NCBI GenBank assembly: GCA_963839525.1
Contig: CAWIVJ010000007.1
Coordinates: forward strand, 310,001 to 374,000
Reading direction: 5' to 3'
Origin: CAWIVJ01 sp963839525
Lineage (GTDB): Bacteria > Cyanobacteriota > Vampirovibrionia > Gastranaerophilales > Gastranaerophilaceae
Length of the DNA: 64,000 bases
Made by a program: the position numbers and the translations under genes. Each line of letters opens with the position of its first letter. Positions within the stretch are counted from its first letter, which is position 1. Of the stretch, positions 25,173 through 35,306 are shown one piece after another. A model generated the notes under the pieces. It worked only from the letters and a program-made list of their open reading frames with translations. It searched no databases and was not told where the DNA came from.

Positions 25173-26946
25173 AATTCTTTTTTGAAATTTTTTTTAGAAG
25201 TTCTTGAGCTTCTTCCATATCCGGGAATATTTCCAATGCTTTTTGCAATTGTTTTTTTGCCATTTTAATATCTGACATTTTTTCATAACATTTTGCACTA
25301 TTTAAAAGTAAAATGGTGTTTAGAGGGTTTAATTTTAATAAATTTAAGAAAATATTATTAGCTTTTTCCCATTCTTCAAGTTCAAAATAATTTAAACCTA
25401 AGAGATTTTCCGCTTCTGGTGTTTGGTTTATTTCCCAGGATTTTATTAAAAATGTTTGAGCTTTTTCATAATTCTTTAGGGCATAGTTAATTTTACCTGC
25501 TGTAAATAATATAAAATAATCATCAGGTGCAATTTTCATTGCGAGTTCAACATATTTTAAAGCTTCTTCTAATTTTTGCAGTGCAAGATAATTTAAAGAA
25601 TTAAAAATTAAGATATTAGGATTGTTGGGATCTTTTTCAAACGCTTTTTGGTAAAACTCTTGTGCTTTTGAAAAATCAGATGTGGCATGTAAAAAATTTG
25701 CATATTCAAATAATATCTCTTTATCCTCAGGAGAAGTTTCATAAGCTTTTTCAAACTCATCTTTTGCATAGTCAAAAAGTCTTTTATTCAAATAAATAAC
25801 ACCTAAATCTTTATGAGCTTTAGCAGCATTGGGATTAAGCTCTATTACTTTTTTAAAAATCTTTTCTGTTATGTCTAAATCTCCTGTTTTTGAACAAATT
25901 AAAGCATATTCATAATAAATTTCCTCGGAAACGATTCCTTGTTTTATAATTTTTTCATAAATTTCTTTAGCTTCCAAAGGTTTGTCTGTTTTTAAGTATA
26001 AATTTGCCAATTTTTGTGCCATAGCTTTAGATTTTGGATTTAAAAGAACCAATTGTTTTAGAATTCCTATCGCAAAAATATATTCTCCGATCATTTCATA
26101 ACAGCATGCTAAATTATATTGAAAATTATGTTTTTCGGGATGTTGCGAAACCAATTTTTTATAATATTTTATAGCCTCTTCATATTGTCCTGCTTTAAAT
26201 TCTGAGAGGGCTAAAGAAACCAGATAGTGCTCAAATTTTTCTATATCATAAGCTTTTTTAAAATATTCACAAGCTTCTTTATGCTTATTTTGAATTTGCA
26301 AAATAGAACCTATATTGTAAAAAGTAATTGAATTTTTTGGATTTAGTTCACTTGCTTTTAGGTAATTTTCATAAGCTTTATCATAATTTTTCAGAGTTAA
26401 ATACGCTGTTCCCAGATTGTTATGAATTTGAGAATGTGAAGGGTTAATTTCAAGTGCTTTTTCAAAATACGTGATACTTTTTTCAAAACTGGTTTCTGCA
26501 AGAAGGGCTGTTCCAACGATATAATAAAGCAGGTAGTCATTTTGTTCCAGCAATAATCCTTTTTGGGCTATTTCAATAGCTTTTTTCAGCTCTTTGTCTT
26601 TTATATAAACAATACCCAGATTTTTATAAGCATCTATATAATTATCACGAAGCTTTATTACCTCAAGATAAGCTGTTTTTGCATGTCTAAAATCTTCCAG
26701 ATTTTCATAGCAATTTGCTAAATAAAACCAGCTTGTAGCATCATCGTTCTTATACTTAACAATTGTTTCGAAATTATTTTTACCCTGAGCAAAATTTCCT
26801 AAATTAACATTGCATAATCCTAATAACTTTAAGGCTTCAATATTACTTTTTTCTTCATTAAGTAGTGCTTCCAGTAATTTTTTTGCTTCTTCAAATTCTT
26901 TTAAAACTATTAATTCATTTATTTTTTCCAAATTCATATTATTCAT
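25171..26946 (-). CDS. Cytoplasmic TPR-repeat protein
   Basis: 591 residues made of about fifteen 34-residue tetratricopeptide units with no signal peptide. Typical units are YFEKALEINPSHSQIHNNLG, YLKASELNPKNSITFYNIG and IFKKVIELNPNAAKAHKDLG. It should act as a soluble scaffold for other proteins. A TATAAT box ends 7 bases before the ATG, so the gene seems leaderless. Divergent from the M16 protease gene, with which it shares a 112-130 base promoter region. Confidence 0.82.
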   Translation of the reverse strand: MNNMNLEKINELIVLKEFEEAKKLLEALLNEEKSNIEALKLLGLCNVNLGNFAQGKNNFETIVKYKNDDATSWFYLANCYENLEDFRHAKTAYLEVIKLRDNYIDAYKNLGIVYIKDKELKKAIEIAQKGLLLEQNDYLLYYIVGTALLAETSFEKSITYFEKALEINPSHSQIHNNLGTAYLTLKNYDKAYENYLKASELNPKNSITFYNIGSILQIQNKHKEACEYFKKAYDIEKFEHYLVSLALSEFKAGQYEEAIKYYKKLVSQHPEKHNFQYNLACCYEMIGEYIFAIGILKQLVLLNPKSKAMAQKLANLYLKTDKPLEAKEIYEKIIKQGIVSEEIYYEYALICSKTGDLDITEKIFKKVIELNPNAAKAHKDLGVIYLNKRLFDYAKDEFEKAYETSPEDKEILFEYANFLHATSDFSKAQEFYQKAFEKDPNNPNILIFNSLNYLALQKLEEALKYVELAMKIAPDDYFILFTAGKINYALKNYEKAQTFLIKSWEINQTPEAENLLGLNYFELEEWEKANNIFLNLLKLNPLNTILLLNSAKCYEKMSDIKMAKKQLQKALEIFPDMEEAQELLKKISKKN

Positions 26947-26953
26947 AGTAATA

Positions 26954-26959
26954 ATTATA
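26954..26959 (-). promoter_or_regulatory. -10 box, leaderless start of TPR gene
   Basis: TATAAT on the minus strand followed by seven bases and the ATG, leaving no space for a ribosome binding site. Confidence 0.4.
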
Positions 26960-27076
26960 TGATAAAAAATTAATATTACGAATGTTTAAATTTATTAAGA
27001 TTTATTATTAAAACTAACAATTTTTTATTTTTTTAGGGTTTTAATAATTTATAAGCAAGTGTGTAAAGGTATTACT

Positions 27077-29911
27077 GTGAAAATTAATCCTATTCAATTA
27101 GTAAGCTTTAATTCAAGTATAGAAACAAAAAAAAAGCCTCAAAGCGAGTCTTTAGCTACTAACCCCATTCAGAAAACACAGGATTTGCAAGATATTACAC
27201 CTGATTATAATATTAAGGTTCCCTTAAAATATGCTTCTTTGGGAGTGAAAGAATTACCTTTATCAATGAAGGCGCATCTTTACAAGCTTGAAAATGGTCA
27301 AAGAGTTGTGATTGTTCCTAAAAAAGGACCAACCGTTGTTAAAACTTATGTTAATGTCGGATCAATGAATGAACCTGACAGGCTTAGAGGAATAAGCCAT
27401 TTTATTGAGCATAATTTGTTTAATGGCTCAGAAGGACTTGAAGCAGGAGACTTTTTTGCAACCGTAAACAAAATGGGAGCAAGTACTAATGCTTCTACGA
27501 GTTTTGCTTCTACCGATTATTATATTCAGTCTAATTTACTAAAAAAGCATGATCTTGAAACAGAAATTAAAATCCATGCATCAATGATTGAAACCCCTAA
27601 GTTTGCAAAAGAAATGATTGAAAAAGAAAAAGGACCGGTTACATCAGAAATTAATATGATTTTAGATGATCCTGATAACATAGCAACAAATAATACTTTA
27701 AAATTATTGTATAACATCAAAACTACATCAAAAGACATAATAGGCGGTACTGTTGAAAACATTAATAATTTAACCAAAGAGGATATAGTTGACTATTACA
27801 AAAGAAATTATTATCCCTCCAATATGATAACTGTTATTACAGGTGAAGTTAAACCCGAAGATGCAATATCTTTGGTTTCTAAGTATTTTCATTCAACAAA
27901 TACAAATCCAAAACCAAGGATGTTTGAAAAATTAGTGCCGATTGAAAATACAATCAGAAATGATTTTATTTCAGACAAAACAAAAGCAGCTATCCTTTGT
28001 ATGGGCTTTAACGGACCTAAAAATAATAATACAAAAGATAAAATTCTTTTGGATGCATTTCAATTTTTCCTTGTAGGGTCAAGCGTTGCAAGATTGAATA
28101 AATCTTTACAAGAAATTCAAACAAATGCTTTTATAGCTTCGGATAGGATTAGTACAAAGCCTGATGATAATTTAGTTATACTTTTTTCTACTCAAACATC
28201 TGATGATAATATAGAAAATGCAATTAAAAAAGTCTTTAATGAAATTATTGATCTTGAAAAACACCCTCCTACAGAGCAAGAACTTAATATTGTTAAGAAG
28301 AAACTGAAGCTTAATCTTGCACAAGTTTTTGAAAGTTCAAGTATTATTAATTCTGTTGTTGGAACAGCTATGTTGGATAATGATTTAAAGAGCGTAATGG
28401 AGTTTGAAAATGTAATTGATAATTTATCGGCACAGGATATTGTTAATTTTGCAAAAAAATATTTCAATTTGAATAAAGTTGCTATTACGGTCGTTCACCC
28501 TGATACTGCTGATATGAAATCCATAAACCAAAATTATCAAAGGGTTCACCATGTTTCTTTCGGACACAGTGGAGGTGAAATAAATCATAAAGAAGCAATT
28601 GATACCAGCAAAATTAAAAACTATCTTGCTGCGAATAATTTTTCTGTAGTTGTGAATAATATAGATAAAAATCTGGCTACATTTGACTTAAGTCTTTCTG
28701 CAGATGCTCCGGCGGATGTAAAACCGGGAGTAAGCCAGGTTTTGTCAATAATGCTTAACCGCGGTTCAAAATTTGAAGATGAGAAAAAATTCTTTACAAA
28801 TTTAGAAAATCAAGGTATTCAAACTTTTTTTGATGCAAGTGAAAGAGAACTTTACATAAATTCAATGTTTCTCCCCACAGATGGTGTTAGTGCTATGAAA
28901 AGTGCAAAAGAAGTACTTTTGAACCCGAGATTTACTCAAGAAGATTTATTTTATGCAAAAAATTTTTTAAAAGAAAAAATCCAAAATATTCCTAAAAATT
29001 CAATAGAAGGGCTTTTAAAAGAAATGTTTAAAGGGCAATTCTACGGAGTAACTAACGAAGATATTCTTAGAAATGTTGATAATATACAGCTAAGTGATGT
29101 AAAAGGGCTTTATCATTACATTATGAACAATTCCCAGGGTCGAATAGTTATCTCAGGACCGTTTGAAAAAAATCTGGATCTAAAAGCCGAATTATTAAGC
29201 GAACTATCTACCAATTTTCCAAATTTAAAGCAGTCAAAACCCACTCTTTTTAGCAGCTATATTCCTATAAAAAGTAAAAATATTGTGATTCAGGAGCATA
29301 ATAAATCTCAAGCTGAAATACGAATGGGTTATAAATTTAAAACAAACGATAACATAAAAGATTCAATTATTTTTGCTCTTTTAAATACAATATTAGGTGG
29401 AACACCTTCTTCAAGGCTTTTTTCAGATTTAAGAGAAAAACAAAAACTTGCTTATCAGGTTAATTCAAAATTGAGTTATTTTGATAATTCAGGGATTTTA
29501 TCGATGTTTATAAAAACAACAACAGATGATATTTTGTCAGGAGTTACAAGTTATGATAATATGAAAAAAGCTATAGACGGGTTTGATAATCATGTTCAAA
29601 AGCTTATGAACGAAAATGTAGCTGAAGATGAGCTTGAAAGCGCAAAACTTACATTGAAAAATAATATCTTGAATTATTCAGAACTAACTTCTGATAAAAA
29701 TATATCTATTTTGCTAGGTCTGAAATCTTTTTACGGAATTTCTCATGACAACCAAATTTTGGATATGGTAGATGAAATAACCGTTGAAGATATTAAAGCA
29801 GCAGCAAATTATATCTTTAAAACCAACCCGACAATTTCTATTGTTGCAACAAAAAACACAATAGAAAAAAATAAAGAATTTTTGAATTCTATTGGAAATG
29901 TATTAGTTTAG
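27077..29911 (+). CDS. M16-family zinc metalloprotease (two-module)
   Basis: A long pitrilysin/processing-peptidase-type protein of about 944 residues made of two M16 halves. The first half has the inverted zinc motif HFIEH (about residues 108-112) and a downstream Glu in EKGPVTSEI, so it should be active. The second half (about 480-944) keeps the fold-type block PSSRLFSDLREKQKLAY but has no HxxEH. I place the start at the GTG at 27077 (KINPIQLVSFNSS) because AAAGG lies 7 bases upstream; a GTG at 27059 would add six residues. No signal peptide is seen. The INPI ... F start resembles other lineage-type proteins here. Confidence 0.88.
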   Translation: MKINPIQLVSFNSSIETKKKPQSESLATNPIQKTQDLQDITPDYNIKVPLKYASLGVKELPLSMKAHLYKLENGQRVVIVPKKGPTVVKTYVNVGSMNEPDRLRGISHFIEHNLFNGSEGLEAGDFFATVNKMGASTNASTSFASTDYYIQSNLLKKHDLETEIKIHASMIETPKFAKEMIEKEKGPVTSEINMILDDPDNIATNNTLKLLYNIKTTSKDIIGGTVENINNLTKEDIVDYYKRNYYPSNMITVITGEVKPEDAISLVSKYFHSTNTNPKPRMFEKLVPIENTIRNDFISDKTKAAILCMGFNGPKNNNTKDKILLDAFQFFLVGSSVARLNKSLQEIQTNAFIASDRISTKPDDNLVILFSTQTSDDNIENAIKKVFNEIIDLEKHPPTEQELNIVKKKLKLNLAQVFESSSIINSVVGTAMLDNDLKSVMEFENVIDNLSAQDIVNFAKKYFNLNKVAITVVHPDTADMKSINQNYQRVHHVSFGHSGGEINHKEAIDTSKIKNYLAANNFSVVVNNIDKNLATFDLSLSADAPADVKPGVSQVLSIMLNRGSKFEDEKKFFTNLENQGIQTFFDASERELYINSMFLPTDGVSAMKSAKEVLLNPRFTQEDLFYAKNFLKEKIQNIPKNSIEGLLKEMFKGQFYGVTNEDILRNVDNIQLSDVKGLYHYIMNNSQGRIVISGPFEKNLDLKAELLSELSTNFPNLKQSKPTLFSSYIPIKSKNIVIQEHNKSQAEIRMGYKFKTNDNIKDSIIFALLNTILGGTPSSRLFSDLREKQKLAYQVNSKLSYFDNSGILSMFIKTTTDDILSGVTSYDNMKKAIDGFDNHVQKLMNENVAEDELESAKLTLKNNILNYSELTSDKNISILLGLKSFYGISHDNQILDMVDEITVEDIKAAANYIFKTNPTISIVATKNTIEKNKEFLNSIGNVLV

Positions 29912-30093
29912 TTGAAGGTGTAAACATTTATGAAAATTATTGGAATTGAGAAAGACTTCCTAAGATTTTTTCAATATTTCCAGATGAAGAAGATCGACTT
30001 TTATGCAAAGGGCATGCAAGGTTAATGGCTTACCTTTCATAAAAAAAAAACATGTTATAATAATTTTAATTAGAAGAGGTATTGGAGTTTATT

Positions 30094-30882
30094 TTGATTA
30101 ATCAGGATGAAAATTTTGCTCAGATTAATGATTGGCTGATAACTTATAAGAGTTCAAGCGATAAAAAAGTTAAAAAACAACTTCAAAATTTAATCGTAGT
30201 TGCAGCGATGCCTTTTGTTAAAAAAATTGCCTGTGGACTGGCGAGGCGTGCAACAGACCCTGTTGATGATTTAATTCAGGTTGGAGCAGTCGGATTAATC
30301 AAAGCAATAGATTTTTATAATCCTGAACTCGGGACAAAATTTAAAACTTATGCAACTTACCTGATAACGGGAGAAATAAGGCACTATTTAAGAGACAAAG
30401 CTTCTATGATTAAAGCTCCCAGGGAAATCCAGGAACTTGCGTTCAGAATAAATTGTGTTATAAAAAAATTAACCGAAGAAGGTCAGGAACCCACTTCTGA
30501 GCAAATTGCAGAGGAGATGAGTTTATCTGTCGACAGAGTTAATGACATAATAGAAGTGGATAGGCGTAAAAGTACTATTTCTCTTGATCAAACCTTTACT
30601 TTTGAAGATGATGATACTATTTCTTTGGCTGATAAAATTCCTTCCGGTGATTACCAAGAGTTTTTAAATTCTTATGAAGAAAAGATTATGCTTTCCGAAG
30701 CTATTTCTAAGCTTAAACCAAAATTAAGAGAAGTTATAGAATTTAATTATTATAAAGATTTAAATCAACGAGAAATTGCAGAAAAATTAAATATTTCTCA
30801 AATGCAGGTGTCAAGAAGGTTAAAAAAGGCATTAGAAGAAATGTATAAAATAATTACCAAAGAAAGTAAAGTATTAAGATGA
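30094..30882 (+). CDS. Alternative sigma factor of the SigB/SigF/SigG type
   Basis: About 262 residues with sigma regions 2, 3 and 4 but no region 1. DDLIQVGAVGLIKAID and KFKTYATYLITGEIRHYLRD are region 2, PREIQELAFRIN starts region 3, and REVIEFNYYKDLNQREIAEK with ISQMQVSRRLKKAL is region 4. Cyanobacterial SigF of this group controls pilus genes. The next gene, overlapping by four bases, is a prepilin peptidase, so a similar regulon is likely. I choose TTG at 30094 because GGAG lies 6 bases upstream; TTG at 30082 has no properly spaced site. Confidence 0.88.
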   Translation: MINQDENFAQINDWLITYKSSSDKKVKKQLQNLIVVAAMPFVKKIACGLARRATDPVDDLIQVGAVGLIKAIDFYNPELGTKFKTYATYLITGEIRHYLRDKASMIKAPREIQELAFRINCVIKKLTEEGQEPTSEQIAEEMSLSVDRVNDIIEVDRRKSTISLDQTFTFEDDDTISLADKIPSGDYQEFLNSYEEKIMLSEAISKLKPKLREVIEFNYYKDLNQREIAEKLNISQMQVSRRLKKALEEMYKIITKESKVLR

Positions 30883-31868
30883 CTTTATTAATGTTTTTTA
30901 TAATGGTTATTCTTTTTGTCTTTTTAATTGGACTTTGTGTCGGAAGTTTTTTAAATGTTGTTATATTAAGAGCTTTCAGCGATGAGTCTGTTTGTTTTCC
31001 GCATTCAAAATGTCCGTCTTGCCAAACTCCTTTAAAATGGTATCAGAATATTCCAATTTTATCTTATTTGTTTTTAAAAGGCAAATGCGCATTTTGCAAA
31101 GATATAATAAGCATTCAGTATCCTATAGTAGAATTTATTACCGGGTTATTGTTTGTTGCTGTTTTTATTAAATTCGGAATAGGGTTAAATACCCTTTTTT
31201 CCTTATGTTTTATTTCTTTATTTGTAGTCCTTGCGGCTACTGATATTAAAGAAAAAGTTGTTTTTGATTTTCATACATATTTTCTTATAGTTTTAGGATT
31301 GATTTATAATTTTTTTAATATTGGAAATTTTTATGCAGGGGATAAGTTAATTAACATTGAAATTTTTTCATTCGCAATAAATAATTCTTTTATAGCTGCT
31401 ATTTTAGGCATTTTACTTGGCATTGTTATAATGGAAACGTTTGCAAGATTAGGTTATCTTATAGCTGGAACAAGAGCTTTTGGAGAAGGTGATACATACA
31501 TTGCAGCAGGATTGGGAGCAATATTCGGCTGGAAATATTTAATAATCGTTTTAGTGTATGCCTTTATTATTCAAATCTTTTTAACAATCCCTATTTTTGT
31601 TAAGAAACTCTTTAAAAATAAAGACTACAGAACAATGATTTCATTTTTTGTATTTTTTATTTTGGTTTTTATTATACATTGGCTTGATTATTCAAGTATT
31701 TTAAATAATTTAATAGTTTTTGGATTTTTAACTTTGCTTTTGTGTGCCGCAGGGATTTATGTATGTAAAAGAATTTTAGGCGGTTTAAAAAATAAAGAAA
31801 ATATGATTTTCTTGCCTTTCGGACCGGCAATGGTTTTGGGCGGATTAATTATGATGTTTCTATTATAA
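30879..31868 (+). CDS. pilD: Type IV prepilin peptidase / N-methyltransferase
   Basis: Membrane aspartyl protease that cuts leader peptides from type IV pilin-like proteins and usually methylates the new N-terminus. GSFLNVVILR near residue 24 starts the methyltransferase domain. Two CxxC pairs (CPSCQ and CAFCK) form the usual four-Cys zinc site. The two catalytic Asp are in AATDIKEK (about 118) and GEGDTYIA (about 207). About eight hydrophobic segments; 329 residues is somewhat long. Overlaps the sigma gene by ATGA. A possible substrate is the small pilin-like protein at 57861. Confidence 0.93.
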   Translation: MTLLMFFIMVILFVFLIGLCVGSFLNVVILRAFSDESVCFPHSKCPSCQTPLKWYQNIPILSYLFLKGKCAFCKDIISIQYPIVEFITGLLFVAVFIKFGIGLNTLFSLCFISLFVVLAATDIKEKVVFDFHTYFLIVLGLIYNFFNIGNFYAGDKLINIEIFSFAINNSFIAAILGILLGIVIMETFARLGYLIAGTRAFGEGDTYIAAGLGAIFGWKYLIIVLVYAFIIQIFLTIPIFVKKLFKNKDYRTMISFFVFFILVFIIHWLDYSSILNNLIVFGFLTLLLCAAGIYVCKRILGGLKNKENMIFLPFGPAMVLGGLIMMFLL

Positions 31869-31899
31869 TTTAAAAAAAAATTAACTAAAGGGTATTTTT

Positions 31900-33180
31900 A
31901 TGGATGCTAAAACTCAAAAAAAAGAAGAGAACTTTAATGATTTATCCAAAAATGAACTTATTGATAAATTGGTTAATTCTAGACTTGAAACGTTTAAGTA
32001 TGTAAATAAATTTCTTGAAGTTGAAGAAAAATGGGCATTTACAAATTTGTTATTAAAAAAACTTAACTCAATAAGACAAAAAAACGAACTATGTAAAGCC
32101 ATTTGTAATGGTTTTTTAAAATTAACAAATTCTAAAATTTGTTTTTGCTGTTTTTTTAATCAGGATAATAGCACTACAGAAATTGAAAAGCTTTCTTATA
32201 CGGGAAATATTAAAAAAAAAGAATTAAAAAAATTTATTGATAGCATTAATTCTAATTGTTATGGATTTTTAGAAAAATCTTTGGATATTGAGAATGTATT
32301 GGAATATTTTCGATCTATATCCGGAAAACAACATATAATTGTGCCTATTATATATGCAAAATCTTTTTTGGGTTATTTAATGCTAATAAAAGAAGATAAT
32401 AATTTTTATAATGAGAATATTAATTTTATAAATATTTTTCCAGAACATATTGCATTAATACTGGAAAATATTTCTCTTTATCAAGAATCTGAAAAACAAA
32501 ATAAACGCAAGGTTGAATTTCTAGCAGGTATTTCTCATGAGTTTAAGACGCCGCTAAATTCTATAATCGGTTTTACTGAAATTCTAAAATCACAAAATAC
32601 AGATAGTGAAAAATTTAAATACATTAATAATATTTTGCAAAGTTCCAGACATCTTCTTTCTCTCATTGAAGATGTTATTGATGTTTCTAAGTCGCAATAT
32701 AAACTATTAGAATTAAATTATACAAATTTCATGCCTAAAGAAGAGATTATTCAGATTATACTTGCACTTGAAGAAATGATTAAAGAAAAAAATATCAATC
32801 TAAATTATACACTTATTGATATAAAAATTTCAGCAGATGTAAAGAGATTCAGGCAGCTTATATATAACCTTGTATCAAATGCAATAAAATTTAACAAAAA
32901 GAACGGTAGAATAAATATTATTATTTATGTTAAAAACAAAAAATTCTTTTTTGAAATAACGGATACAGGTGATGGTATAAGTAAACGAAATTATGAAAAA
33001 ATCTTTGATTTTTTCTCTCAGGTAAACAGAAGTCAGCTAAAACGCCAATTGGGCTCAGGTGTTGGTCTTGCCTTATGTAAAAAAATCATTGATGCCCATA
33101 AAGGAGAGATTTCTTTTAAATCCCAACTCAAAAAAGGCAGTTGTTTCTGGTTTAGTTTACCTGCAATAACAGAAAAGTAA
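31900..33180 (+). CDS. Soluble GAF-type sensor histidine kinase
   Basis: 426 residues without membrane segments. An N-terminal helical part is followed by a GAF-like sensor domain (about 60-195). The phosphoacceptor helix FLAGISHEFKTPLNSIIGF (His about 212) follows. The ATPase has all boxes: N box YNLVSNAIKFN, G1 DTGDGIS, F box FDFFSQV and G2 GSGVGLALCKKI. It should phosphorylate an unlinked response regulator, since none is adjacent. It follows the sigma factor/prepilin peptidase pair with a 31-base gap and may share its transcript. Confidence 0.9.
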   Translation: MDAKTQKKEENFNDLSKNELIDKLVNSRLETFKYVNKFLEVEEKWAFTNLLLKKLNSIRQKNELCKAICNGFLKLTNSKICFCCFFNQDNSTTEIEKLSYTGNIKKKELKKFIDSINSNCYGFLEKSLDIENVLEYFRSISGKQHIIVPIIYAKSFLGYLMLIKEDNNFYNENINFINIFPEHIALILENISLYQESEKQNKRKVEFLAGISHEFKTPLNSIIGFTEILKSQNTDSEKFKYINNILQSSRHLLSLIEDVIDVSKSQYKLLELNYTNFMPKEEIIQIILALEEMIKEKNINLNYTLIDIKISADVKRFRQLIYNLVSNAIKFNKKNGRINIIIYVKNKKFFFEITDTGDGISKRNYEKIFDFFSQVNRSQLKRQLGSGVGLALCKKIIDAHKGEISFKSQLKKGSCFWFSLPAITEK

Positions 33181-33304
33181 CAGACTTTGCTACAAAATGT
33201 TACAATTTTAATTTGATTTTTTTTAAAGTGGCAAAAAAAAATAATTATAAGATTTATATAATTGTAATTAAGACATAAAATAAGCAGGAAAAAGGAGAAG
33301 AATT

Positions 33305-33794
33305 ATGGCAATTACTATGAGCCCTTTTAAGATTAAACTAGATCCCGAAAGGCAGAAGCAGGCAAGAGCCTTTTATAAATGTACAAACCCAACCGAAAAG
33401 TATTCTCAAGAATATCTTATATATAAACTTAACTTTAAGAACGAGCAACTTAAAAGAACTAGTGCTAAAATATCTTCAGCTATTTCAGATATACCAAGAG
33501 TGCATGAAAGGGCTTTGCAGACTAATAACGGAAAGGCAGTAATGTCAGAAGTTATTAATAATACACCAACAGACCTCCTAAAAAAATATCTCTCGAATTA
33601 CAATGAATTAATTAAGGGGATTCAAAAAAAAGCAAGGATTTTAGAAAGAATGGCAATTATTTATGATTCTTTATCGGTTACTTTCATCACTTCGAACTCT
33701 CTTTGCTGATGCATCGTTAAATACAAGACAATCCGCTAAAGCCTTTGCTGAAATGGCAGAAGAGTTGCTAGAAAGGTTAAAAACACTTAAATAA
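33305..33794 (+). pseudogene. Unknown helical protein with a +1 frameshift
   Basis: The first frame reads 134 residues to a TGA at about 33707. The protein clearly continues in the next frame as SSLRTLFADASLNTRQSAKA and EEMAEELLERLKTLK-like helical sequence to a TAA at 33792-33794. Removing one T from ACTTTC near 33681-33685 would give a continuous protein of about 162 residues. The protein is soluble, helical and rich in Lys; I know no family. AAAGGAG before the ATG and a terminator after the second stop show that the true gene spans both frames. It is either a recent mutation or a sequence error. Confidence 0.7.
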
Positions 33795-33818
33795 TTTTAT
33801 TATTTATTTTAAATAAAG

Positions 33819-33845
33819 CCGGCTGAGTTTAACTCAGCCGGTTTT
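33819..33845 (+). terminator. Terminator
   Basis: CCGGCTGAGTT and AACTCAGCCGG form an 11-bp stem, followed by GTTTTG; it ends the frameshifted gene upstream. Confidence 0.8.
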
Positions 33846-33863
33846 GTAATACATCCAAAAGAT

Positions 33864-35271
33864 TTACTGATTTTCTTCGCACATCGTTTTTCTGCAATTT
33901 TTTCTTTCGTCAAAGAATAGAATTATACATATCCCTATACAGATCAACGCGGAAAGATACCCAATACCAAATAGCACCGCTCCAGCCGAATTTATCTACG
34001 AAAAATCCTGTTCCTGTTGCGGAGAGCACAGCGCCTAAGTAGCCGAAACTGCCTGTAAATCCTGTAGCCGCAGAGGCAACTTTTTTAGAACTGCTTTCAA
34101 CTGCGCAAAGACCGCCTATCATCATTTGTGGACCATAAGTAAATGCTCCGATTAAGGCTATTAAGACAAAATCTATATTGCTTATTGTATTAAATTTAAG
34201 TAATACTAGGCAAATAGCGACTCCTGCAAGATAAATCAAATTTACAGGTGCTCTTTGACCTTTAAAAATTCTATCGGAAATTACTCCTGAGAAAATTGTA
34301 CCTAAAATTCCGAAAAGAGGCAGAGCACTTAATTTCATTGCAGCAAGTTCTAAAGAATTATTTTTATCTTCACTGAGATACTTAACCATCCAGTCCTCAG
34401 CACCAAATCTTATTACGTAAACAAATATATATGCAATTGCAAGAAGCCATATTGTTTTGTTAAACAATATATTTTCTTTGAAAATTTGACCGTAAGAACG
34501 TGTATCTGTATCCTCATCACATTTTTCTTTAACAGGTTCATTTCTAAATGCTTCAACACATGGCAAGCCCAAGGATTGGGGTTTATCTCTTAGCCTGTTA
34601 ATAAGCCAAAAAGCAACAAAAATTGCTAAAGCAGCAGGAACTGCGAAAGCCATTTTCCATCCATAGTGTGCAACCAAAAATCCTGAAATTATAACGCTTA
34701 AAAAAGTACCGACTTGATGGGAACAAGACCATAATGACCATTTTGTTCCTCTTTCAGAATTTGAATACCAGTAAGTTAAAGTTTTTGCAATTGCAGGAAA
34801 TCCTGCTGATTGAAACCAACCGTTAGCACCCCAAAAGAACACAAATAACCATAAAAGTATTGTCTCTGAAGGTAACCCGAAAAACGAAGCATGTCCGGGT
34901 GTTATCACTAGTGCACTTATGAGAAAACAGAGATTTGCAATAGCACTTAAAATTAATGCTGTAGGCAAAAATTTTCTTACATCCGAACTGTCTGCAAGAA
35001 CCCCGTTTATAAATTTCCCGATACCGTAAGTTAAATAAAGTGAACTTCCCAATAAACCTAATTCTGTATTAGAATATCCAAAATTTGTACTTAATCCCGG
35101 TAAAGCTACAGCAATATTTTTTTTACAAAGATAAAAAACAGTGTAACCTATAAAGCAAGAATAAAACATTCTCATACGCCAGTGGGAATATGTTTTTTTA
35201 ATTTCTTCTTTACTGCCTGTTACTTCTTTTAAAGGCGGTTCTTTAAAAAATTTGGCAATAGATTTTAACAT
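33864..35271 (-). CDS. OPA/MFS organophosphate antiporter (GlpT/UhpT/UhpC type), frameshifted 3' end
   Basis: Twelve-helix major facilitator of the organophosphate:phosphate family, which takes up sugar phosphates or glycerol-3-phosphate. Family features are YSHWRMRMFYSCFIGYTVFY, LGLLGSSLYLTYGIGK, WGANGWFQSAGFPAIAKT and WSLWSCSHQVGTF. The open frame ends at 33910 with an odd hydrophilic tail. Dropping one T from TCTTTCC at about 33950 restores SSALICIGICIILFFDERKN, the expected last helix, with a TAA at 33864. So the native gene runs to 33864 and carries a one-base insertion. The substrate cannot be told apart by eye. Confidence 0.85.
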
Positions 35272-35306
35272 CTTTTTCCTTTCTTCTATACGATTCTACT
35301 ACTTAA

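Noticed and set aside
29930..30025. 31-codon frame (MKIIGIEKDFLRFF start) between the M16 and sigma genes
   Set aside because: A second frame continues FPDEEDRLLCKGHARLMAYL, vaguely like the start of an IS1595-type transposase, but the match is too weak to call a remnant.
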